This document shows positions 24,039-31,948 of a stretch of DNA of 64,000 bases, piece after piece. Below the pieces are notes generated by a model, which saw nothing but the letters and a program-made list of their open reading frames with translations, searched no databases and was not told the origin of the DNA. The stretch comes from Thecaphora thlaspeos (lineage: Eukaryota > Basidiomycota > Ustilaginomycetes > Urocystidales > Glomosporiaceae). The position numbers and the translations under genes are program-made. The DNA is taken from positions 620,001 through 684,000 of the forward strand of contig UWYS01000003.1 of assembly GCA_900291925.1 (NCBI GenBank). Direction: 5' to 3'. The first letter of the stretch is position 1. The number at the start of each line of letters is the position of its first letter.

Positions 24039-24635
24039 GGCGGTCGATCACGCTGCGGGTGGCCTTCAGCCGCCCGCCGACCTCTTTCTCCTGCATCCTC
24101 TCCTCCATCACCTCCTTCCCTCTGCCTCCGGCCGGCACCTGTAGACACCTGTTTTGCTGCCCGCAGCTCCATCCAACAGCTCCAGGACGAGGTCTCCCGC
24201 CTCCGCCAGGAGCAAGCCGACGCCGCCCGAACCCCCCAAGGCCTGACCTTGGACCTCACGACAGCCCTGGCCCAGCTTCGCCAAGACTTCCAGCGCGTCT
24301 GCCGCGCCCGGTTCGGCGTCGCATCTGCAGCGACCTGGGCACAGCCCGACTACGGCCTCCACCTTGCATGCTTCTCGGGCGTCCCTGGTCGATCGCAGCC
24401 CACCACCACTGCGGGCCAGTCTGGCGTCCCAGCAAAGCGCAAGGCAACCCAACCTACCGGAGAGCAACCTGGCCGCGCCATCGACGACCAGCCGTGCTAC
24501 TTCTGGAACTCCGGCCGCTGCACAGCCAACCCGTGCGACCGTCGCCATGCCTGCCGCAACTGCGAGCAGCCCAACCACACCTGGCGCAACTGCCCGGTCC
24601 CTCTCAAGAAGGGCAACGCCGCCGCCCAGCCCTGA
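24039..24635 (+). CDS. gag-like ORF1 with CCCH finger and CCHC knuckle (start not found)
   Basis: The open frame runs from just after a TGA at 24036 to TGA 24633-24635 and contains no ATG. Either an upstream exon is spliced in (CCCGCAG at 24160-24166 would be a good acceptor) or the 5' end is broken. From about 24165 it encodes a coiled coil ([15 protein letters not shown]). Near the end lie two zinc-binding motifs: C-x7-C-x4-C-x3-H (CYFWNSGRC...PCDRRH), then a retroviral-type knuckle C-x2-C-x4-H-x4-C ([14 protein letters not shown]). These suggest a nucleic-acid-binding, gag-like role for the retroelement. The frame overlaps the next ORF of the element. Confidence 0.65.
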   Translation, partial: GGRSRCGWPSAARRPLSPASSPPSPPSLCLRPAPVDTCFAARSSIQQLQDEVSRLRQEQADAARTPQGLTLDLTTALAQLRQDFQRVCRARFGVASAATWAQPDYGLHLACFSGVPGRSQPTTTAGQSGVPAKRKATQPTGEQPGRAIDDQPCYFWNSGRCTANPCDRRHACRNCEQPNHTWRNCPVPLKKGNAAAQP

Positions 24636-24762
24636 GGTGCGTCCGCCGCACCCCAACCACCGTCCCACGCCCTCAGGCTCGCCGCGCCCTGCGGCACCCT
24701 CGACGCGCTCGGACGGCTTGCCCAGCCTCGCCTTTTCCGGCTTGCCAGCCCGTCACCCTGCG

Positions 24763-25794
24763 ATGGCGCCGGCACCCGCGCAAAGCCAGACGCCTTCTCG
24801 GCCTGCCACGCCCTTGGATCCGCCTGCCTCGTCTACTGACACGCACGCCGCCACTCCGACGCGCCCGCAGCCCTCCCCTCGCAACCTCTCCGTTCTCGTC
24901 GTTCTCCCGCCCGATCAATGCCTTGTCGAGCTGCTGGCCAGCCGCACCAGCATCCCTCCCCCGCAACCCAACACAACCATCCACGGCGCGCTCTTTGACC
25001 CGTCCGACAGCCCAGCCCGCACCGGATCGATGCAGCTTGCCGCCCCGCGCTGGCGCGAGCTCTTTGCCGACTACCCGGACCAGCAGGTAGTGCGCCAACT
25101 CCTTGGCGCCCTGGCCCACGGGGTGCGACTGGGGTATGACGGCCCCCTCCTCAACTCGGGCCGCTTTGCCAACACCAGGGATCTGCCCATAGACGACGCC
25201 GGCGTCGCCCACGTTCGCCGGGAGATAGCCGCTCGCCTCGCAGAGGGCCGCCTCATTAAGGTGAACCCCGTAGCGTGGCGCCTTGTCTGCTCTCCGGTCG
25301 GCACGGTGCCCAAGCCTCGCTCGGAAAAGCTTCGCACCATCCACCATCTCTCACACCCTCGTCAGCCCGGTGCACGCCTTCCTTCGGTGAACGCCGGCAT
25401 CTCGCCCGACTTCACCACCATCCGCTACTCCTCCCTCGCTCCCCTCCTCGCCTACGTTGCGGCCAACCCCGGCTGCAAGCTCTGGAAAGGCGACCTAGTC
25501 GATGCCTTCTGCCACATCGTAGTCGCCCGCTCGCAAGCTCGCCTCCTTGGCCTCACCTTTGAGGGCCGCTTCTATGCAGAAACCGGCCTCACGTTTGGTG
25601 GCCAGAGCTCGCCTTTCCTCTTCAACCTCTTTGCCGAGATGCCCCACTGGGCTGTCCCCTCTACCGGCATTGCCCCCCTGGCGCACTACCTCGACGACTT
25701 CTTCGGCGCGGTGCCCCCCTGGCGACGACCCGACTGCGCCTGTGCGCACCCTGACCCGGGCCTGCAGCACCCTCGGCCTGGCCCTCTCCCCTGA
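24763..25794 (+). pseudogene. reverse transcriptase ORF, shifted out of frame after YLDD
   Basis: The frame is open from before the element's ORF1 stop; the first ATG after that stop is 24763. From about 25050 the DIRS-type RT is visible: a primer-grip-like region, FRxIHHLSHP-like ([11 protein letters not shown]), KGDLVDAF carrying the first catalytic Asp, [11 protein letters not shown], and the YLDD catalytic box in [13 protein letters not shown]. Directly after it, six Cs at 25714-25719 put the rest of the polymerase ([19 protein letters not shown] and [11 protein letters not shown]) into the next frame. This ORF then reads nonsense to the TGA at 25792. Five Cs would restore a continuous frame, so this is probably a one-base insertion, unless a ribosomal frameshift is used. 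Confidence 0.75.
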
Positions 25795-26749
25795 GAAGAC
25801 CTTTTGGGGTTGCACGCGCCTTGAGATCCTCGGCATCGAGGTGGATACGATCGCCCAATCCGTCAGCATTACGCCAGAACGCCGCAACCGCATCCTCTCC
25901 TCGGTTGCTTTCCTCCTCACCCGGCGCTCCGCAACCCAGCTGGACTGGCAGCGCATCGCCGGTCTCCTGCAATTTGTCACCCAAGTTATCCCGCACGCCC
26001 GCGCCTTCCTGCGACGCATCTACGACGCGGTCCGCACGTCGCGCTCATCGCGCTCGCCGCTTTGCCGGGTCCCGCGCCCGGCTGCCGACGAGCTGCGCTG
26101 GTGGCACGCCACCCTGTCGTTGTGGCCCGGCCTCTCCCTCCTCGAGCCCTCGCCCCTCGTGGTAGAGTACGTCTGGACAGATGCAAGCAAGCGCGCTTAC
26201 GGCGGCCACTGGGGTCCTATGACCTTCCCAGCGGCTGTCTTCCGCGAAGTGCCGCGCCGGCACCGCGGCAAGGACATTCGGTTCCTCGAGGCCCTCGCCG
26301 TCCTTGAGGCCCTCCGCCTGTTTGCGCCTCGCTGGGGGCCTGGCCCGCGCCTCGTTATCATCTTCATCGATAATGAAAACGTCGAGTATGGGCTGCGCTC
26401 GGGGTCATCTAGGGACCCGCTCACGCAGCGCCTCCGCGAGATCTTCGGCTTCTGTTTTGAGCGCGGCATCACCCTGCGCCCAGCACGCATTGCGTCTGAA
26501 GACAACATCCTCGCTGACCTCTCCCGCCGCCGGTTTGCCGCTCTCGCCCAGTCTTTTCCCCTCGCGCACAGCCTGCTCTTCTCCCGTCTGGCCGCCGCGG
26601 CCGCTCCGAGCAACCCCCCCCCCACGACTTCCTTGCCGCCTCCACCCGCCATCGCCGTGCCGGTGTCGTCGATCGCTTCCGCTCCTTCTGTCTTCGCTTC
26701 TTCGGGCCCTACTTCGACGCCCTCCCTGCCTCCGGCCTTTCCCTGCTAG
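25720..26749 (+). pseudogene. RT thumb and RNase H-like domain of the retroelement
   Basis: Continues the reverse transcriptase in the next frame: [19 protein letters not shown] (RT C-terminal motif), then a connection region, then an RNase H-like fold. Candidate RNase H acidic residues are Asp in VWTDASKRAYGG, Glu in FLEALAVLEAL, Asp in IFIDNENVEYGL and Asp in ASEDNILADLSRR. That order matches DIRS-element RNase H domains. The frame ends at TAG 26747-26749, beyond a ten-C run at 26614-26623 where the recombinase frame takes over. It has no natural start of its own, which supports an original single polyprotein with the upstream RT. Confidence 0.75.
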
Positions 26750-27594
26750 AATGGATCGCCGAGCTCATTGCCTCCAGGACGTACCACAGTGTCAAGCACG
26801 AGCTCAGCGCTCTCCGATCTTGGCACATTGACCTGGGCCTGGCCACCATCGGTTTTGACTGCAGTCGGCTCGAGCGAGCAGTCCGCGGTATCAAGCGCTT
26901 GTCCGGCCTCAAAGCGGCCCAACCCAAGCTCCCCATCACCCTCCCCCTCCTCCGCGCGATCCTCGAGCACCTGCCACTCCTCCCCAACCTCTCCGCCTGG
27001 CCCCGCGCCGTCTACGCAGCCGCCTTTGCGGTCTCATTTGCCTGCTTCCTGCGCTGTGGCGAGGTATCCTGGTCCACCCTCGACGCCTCTATGTTCAGGG
27101 TTGGCGCGGTCACCTGGTACAACGACTACGCCATCGCCGTCCTCCCCTCGTCCAAGACCGACCCGTTCCGCTTGGGCGTCAACCTGGTCATCCCCCGCGT
27201 CGGAGGGTCTGAGTGCCCGTTCCAAGCCCTCCGCCTCCTCACCCAGCCGTCACGCCCCCCGTCGTCGCCCCTCTTTGGCCTCGGCGATGGTTTCCAGCCG
27301 CTCCCGAGGGACGCCTTCATCCAGGTCCTCCGGCAAGCACTTGACCGGCTCGGCCTGGCCGCCAGAGACTACGCCGGCCACTCTTTCCGCCGTGGCGCCG
27401 CCACCTGGGCGGCTTCCTGCGGCGTCGACCCGGACACTATCCGCCTCCTTGGCCGGTGGAACTCGGACTGCTACCGCCGCTACGTCGATCGCTCCGCCAC
27501 TGAGCGTCGCACTCTCGCCGCGTCCGCCCTCTACGCCACTCGCGCCGGGCCGCTCGTCCCCTCCAGCCTCTCCTGGCGCGACCCGGTCGCCTAG
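26500..27594 (+). pseudogene. tyrosine recombinase of the DIRS-like element
   Basis: The open frame runs 26500-27594 but has no ATG before the middle of the domain (about 27091), so it depends on fusion to, or frameshifting from, the RNase H frame. An N-terminal SAM-like domain is visible (HDFLAASTRHRRAGVVDRF ... VKHELSALRSWHIDLGL). The catalytic domain carries the expected tetrad: Arg in FACFLRCGE, His and Arg in GHSFRRGAA (His codon 27379, Arg 27388), and Tyr in NSDCYRRYVD. Tyrosine recombinases of this class insert circular cDNA without target-site duplication. The catalytic residues are intact. The ORF appears broken only by its missing start. Confidence 0.75.
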
Positions 27595-28080
27595 CCGGCG
27601 CGCCTGCCTGCGACCGCCCTCGCGCCGCCTTGGCCTCGACCTGCATTGGCCCCCGCCCTCTGCCGTGACTGCTTGCCGCTGCGCTGGCACCGCGGCGCAG
27701 GTGGCGGGCCGGGAGCCTCCGAGCTCAGAGGCCTCGCCCTTCTGCCCGCATTTCCCATGAATCTATGCCTGTTGTCCGTCCTGCCGCGCGAGAGACGAGC
27801 CTGGGACGGGAAGATGTCGTCGTGTGCATCTAGAAGTCTGGTTTGAATCCATTTTGCGTTGCAGAGAAGGCATCCGTCATTGTCGTCATCATCGTAGATA
27901 GGTGATAGAAACAAAAGGTAAGAAGGTTGAAAGATGAGGCGAGTTTCGTGGCAGGTGGCCATGAGGTGGGGGGAGAAAGCGAGGGGGGTATCGTGATAAG
28001 ACCGGGGTGGGTTCGGGGGAAGAAGAGAGCACGAGCAATCTGGACAAGTAGGAATAAGAGACCGAGCAAAGCACGTCGCC
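27595..28080. other. retroelement tail / intergenic region
   Basis: GC-rich to about 27720, probably the 3' end of the retroelement. It is then ordinary intergenic sequence up to the TAA of the permease pseudogene at 28081. I found no terminal repeat matching the 5' side. Confidence 0.5.
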
Positions 28081-29935
28081 TTAGAAGACGGCCTTGAAGG
28101 CCTTGATGTACCACGGACGGGCGCGGGCCTCCTCGCGCTCGCGTCGGAGGACCTCGACGGGCACGGGATCGCGCCTGCCGGTGGTGATGTCGATCTCGTC
28201 GATCGGGATGATCCTGGTGCGGTAGTAGAGCTTCCAGCCGGCCCAGAAGAGACCGGCGATGGGGACCGAGATGAAGCTCAAGAAGGACGTGGCGCGCTCG
28301 CTGCCCGACATGGAGCCCTCGCCGATCGGGAAGACGGCCGTGTAGAAGGTGAAGCAGATGACGAGGAAGTTGAAGAAGGCGCCAAAGAAGGATCCGTAGA
28401 TGCCGAAGGGCGACTTCCAGGGCAGCTCCTCGAGCGTGTGGCCGTTCCTCTTCCAGGCGAGGTGGAAGCGGACGTGGGCAATGCAGATGCACATCCACGT
28501 GATGACCGTCGAGAGACCCGAGATGGCGAGGAGTCAGTTGAACACGGTGCTGCGTGCGTCGTCCGCGGCGTAGATGAGGAAGCCGAGCAGGCCAAAGACG
28601 AGCGAGATGCAGACGGCCGGGACCGGTCGGCCGTTGCGGTCGATGAACGAGAAGTACTTGGGCGTGTAGCCGATCTGTCCCATGGCTCCAAGCGTGCGGC
28701 TGGCGGCGTAGACGGCCGAGTTGCCGACCGAGAGGACCGAGACCAGGATGACGGCGTTCATGATCGAGGGCAGCACGTCGATCTGGGCAAAGGTGATGGC
28801 AATGACGAAGGGCGAGGCACGGGCATCTTAGGAGCCGCTTCCGAGGCGCTCGTTGGTGTAGGGGACGATGGTTGAGACGATGAACAGCGAAAGGACGTAG
28901 AAGATGATGATACGTGCGAAGATCTGCTTGGCGGCCTTGGGGATCTCCTTGCGCGGGTTGGCCGTCTCGGCGGCGGCAAGGCCGATCAGCTCGGTGCCGG
29001 CGTACGAGAAGGCAGCCGTGACAAAGACGGACGCGATGCCCTTGAAGCCGTTGTTGAAGGCACCGGGGTCCCTCCAGGTCTCGACGCCGTAGTATCGGCC
29101 GGCGGGGCCGCCGCCGCAGTTGATGACGATGCCGACGATGATGAAGCCGATGATCGCGAGCACCTTGATGAGCGAGCCGAAGAACTCGAACTCGCCGTAG
29201 CCGCGGACGCCGAAGAAGTTGATGACCGTGATGGCGAGCAGGAAGACGGCGATCCAGACACCGCGTGGCACCACTTCGTTCGGGTCCCAGTAGGTGATGA
29301 CGATCGATGCGGCGACAAGCTCGAGGGGCAGCACGATGAGCCACTAGAGCCAGTAGTTGTAAGCCATAGCGAAGCCGACGGCGGGGTCGATGAAGCGGGT
29401 CGAGTAGGCAGCAAAGGATCCGGCGACAGGGAAGATGGAGGCGAGTTCACCGAGAGCCATGACGACCATGAGAAGCATGATACCGATCAGGATAAAGTCG
29501 ATCATCAGGAAAAACCGGGACCTCCGGTAGCGAGCGCGCCTCCGGAACCAATGAAGAGACGTGCAGAGTGGCGGCGAGGAGGTGAGGGAGCGAATCAGAG
29601 AGCAATGATACATATCAGGCTGTCAGTCGTCGTGGTCCATCGGCACGCGAGATGGGCGGACGTGGGGACGTCATTGCGGCAGCGAGGTCCCCGAGACTCA
29701 CCAGTACCGATGGAGCGCCGCCGAGGGCGATGAACTGGACGTGTCGACCGTGGAGACCACGCTTGAGGCCCACGTTGTCGCTCGTGACCTTGACTCCCTG
29801 CGTCTCGACGGCGCCGGCATCATACTCGACCTTCTAGCCCTTGTCATCGTAGTTGGACGGTGACCCGCTCGAGAGGGAAGTCGAGTCATTCTCCTCGGCC
29901 TTGAAGCCGTCTTTGAAATTTGACCAGGCACCCAT
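28081..29935 (-). pseudogene. amino-acid permease (yeast AAT/GAP1 family), multiply disabled
   Basis: Encodes a 12-helix fungal amino-acid permease of about 560 residues that would import amino acids across the plasma membrane. Family motifs are clear: RHVQFIALGG, FPVAGSFAAYSTRFIDPAVG, LPLELVAASIVITYW, AFSYAGTELIGLAAAE, LPSIMNAVILVSVLS and SRTLGAMGQIGYTPK. The start is ATG 29933-29935. Lesions on the coding strand: TAG at 29836-29834; a two-base excess before SIGT (near 29715); intron acceptor AG changed to AC at 29562-29561; a T run one short at 29514-29510; TAG where the family has Gln (29346-29344); TAA where Tyr/aromatic is expected (28830-28828); TGA where Trp is expected (28536-28534). 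Between lesions the protein is nearly perfect and codon use stays strongly biased, so inactivation looks recent. Sequencing error is the main alternative. Confidence 0.85.
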
Positions 29936-31948
29936 GGCAGGCTGTCGTGTGCTGTGTTGTGTTATCAGACCGTATCGATGGATAGACGGTGGTGTTTGCC
30001 GTCTTGGTCGTCGTCGCAGGAAGACTTCGGAGCCTGCTCGTTACTAGGTCTGGGGCTAGGAGAGGAGGGGAAGGGTGGCGGATGGCGCGAGAAGAGAAAG
30101 CGAGCGATGGGGGGGGGGCTGCTACTTATTTCGGGTCGTCCGCCCTCGCTGCCGCTGGCCACGCACGTCTCACACACGATGCCTGGCGAGCGGGCGGACA
30201 GGCAGTCTTACAGTCACAGTACCGGAAGCCTGGTGAGGGCGGCCGGGCAGCTGGATGGGCAGGCGGCGATACAGTAGGGTACTGTAATCTGGACGGGGGC
30301 AGACGAGCAGGGCGACGCCATTGGCCAGATAGCGAGCGAGGCAGAGACAGCAACAGCGGGACCTGGACGCCTGTTGGCCGCGGGGCGCTGCAGGGCAACG
30401 GGCAGGGTCTGCGTGGTGCCCTATCCCGCCTGCTGCCTGCTGCCTGCTGCCTGCCTTGCGCAGCTGTTCCTGTGTGGTGGGGACTGGTGGCGGGAAGCTC
30501 ACCTGCCTCTTTCCTCCGCCGCCCGCCAGAGGGACACTCAAATCGCCGACGACCTTCTGGATTCAACTTGCCCTGTCGTGATCGCGCCAATGGAACAAAG
30601 TTCGAGAATTGCTCGATTTGCCCACACTACGTCGAGACACGCTCTGCGTCAATATGGGCGTAGTCATCGGCACGTCCACCCGGGCCTGGACCGGCTCGGC
30701 TTAGCTGCTCAAGTTCTCGCTCGTTGGTCCACGGAATGGCACAGGTACAGTGCAGTCACGTACCCTGGGCGGAAAGTGTACCAGGCCTTCACCCACTCAG
30801 CAAGCAAGCAAAGAGGGCAGTACATAGTTTGGTGTGGCCTTATCATGCGCTCGTGGCCAGCGTACAGCTTGCTTGCCCACGAGCGAGAACGCCTTTTGGC
30901 GGGGAAGCCCAGACTACTGGAAATATCATTCTTCTTTTTCTTTCCTCGCCCGCCGCCTCATCTTGGATGAGCCTCGGCATTTCCGCCGAATTATGTATGT
31001 ATGCGCGTGGCTTGGGCTCGGAAGACTCAGACTCTGACCCGACGCACATACACCCGCACCGACGAAACCCTGGCGCCGAACTTGAGGTGTCTGCGATTTC
31101 GGACCGCTAAACGCGAAGAAGGTGAATCCGTCAAAAGCGAGCACGGGCTTTTCCCGTCTCCCTCGAAGCATCACCATCACATACACCTCATCACGAGCGC
31201 GACTTGTTGTGCCGCAAGGCTAAGCCCTACGTTAAGCATGCACAGATACTGTACATACCCACACACCATCTGTTCTGCAATCTATCATGAAGTGTGGGGT
31301 GTCAAGGTTATCAATTTGACAAGCTACAGTATCCATCTCTCGGTACCCCCACTTTCATGTGATGTCAGCTTGCTCGGGAACTCTTCTGATAAGCACTTGC
31401 GTATCTGCCGTCTGTAAGTCTGTCGTACAACGTGGTTGGACCCTCCCTCTGGATAAGAGCCAGCGTATTCGGTCAATGCTCTGACATCGACATCCTAATA
31501 AGACGCTCGCATTGTATCCGTACCCTTGCGAGACAGAGTGTACCGTACAATACCTTGTGTCGTCGATCCATCCACCGCGATTGTGAGGCAAGGGGTGTAT
31601 CACAAGTTGGACTGTTGTATCGTCCGAGTGTTCTGACCCTTCGCTGTGCCCCAATCCTTGTTCCTTCCTTCCCCTTGTCGGCCTGCATCACCATCGTTGC
31701 TTCATCCCCCGTTCAGCTTGTCCCCTGTCTGTGCGCCAACAACGACAACAGCCCAACACACATCTCCGACACATTTCTCCCTTGCTCGCCACGACAGCGT
31801 GAGGCGACAAAGTCGGTCGAGAGACCAGCGCGAGACAGCTAGATCAAACGGTACCGAATCTAATATGTTACGACCTCGTCAAACCTGCCTGCTTCTACGA
31901 GCTCCACATCTACATCTGACCGTCCCTCTATAACCAGTCCGTCACCCG
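29936..31948. other. 2 kb gene-free region
   Basis: This separates the start of the permease pseudogene (-) from the end of the nucleoporin gene (-). The part nearest 29936 would be the old permease promoter. Four TACTGTA/TACAGTA copies occur (30270, 30280, 31247, 31325) and a short CTGCCTG repeat lies near 30430. I see no tRNA-like fold and no convincing coding sequence. Confidence 0.55.

Larger units (their letters stand above)
24039..27594 (+). mobile_element. DIRS-like tyrosine-recombinase retrotransposon, apparently disabled
   Basis: Coding modules run in order: a gag-like ORF with zinc fingers (to 24635), a reverse transcriptase (to about 25720), an RNase H-like domain (to about 26550) and a tyrosine recombinase (to 27594). 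RT + RH + tyrosine recombinase without a DDE integrase defines the DIRS/Ngaro/PAT order of retroelements. The reading frame changes at two C runs (25714-25719 and 26614-26623). I could not find the terminal or split direct repeats, so the true ends are unknown; the limits given are those of the open frames. The element starts about 130 bases after the stop of the upstream 1799-residue gene. Confidence 0.8.

Noticed and set aside
24039..27594. Crypton or Ty3/copia-type element
   Set aside because: Cryptons have no reverse transcriptase, and LTR elements use a DDE integrase. RT plus tyrosine recombinase fits DIRS-like elements.
27830..29344. 504-residue open frame on the - strand
   Set aside because: It is a shadow frame of the permease pseudogene. 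It is Arg/His/Leu-rich with no domain, while the true permease motifs lie in other frames of the same strand.
28081..29935. A-to-I mRNA editing or stop-codon read-through rescuing the permease
   Set aside because: Editing could turn TGA into Trp at 28534, but it would not restore Gln or Tyr at the other stops, the two indels or the AC acceptor. Pseudogenisation is simpler.
28081..29935. Repeat-induced point mutation (RIP) as the cause of the stops
   Set aside because: RIP makes dense C-to-T changes. Here the lesions are sparse, include indels and one change that is not a transition, and GC content stays high.
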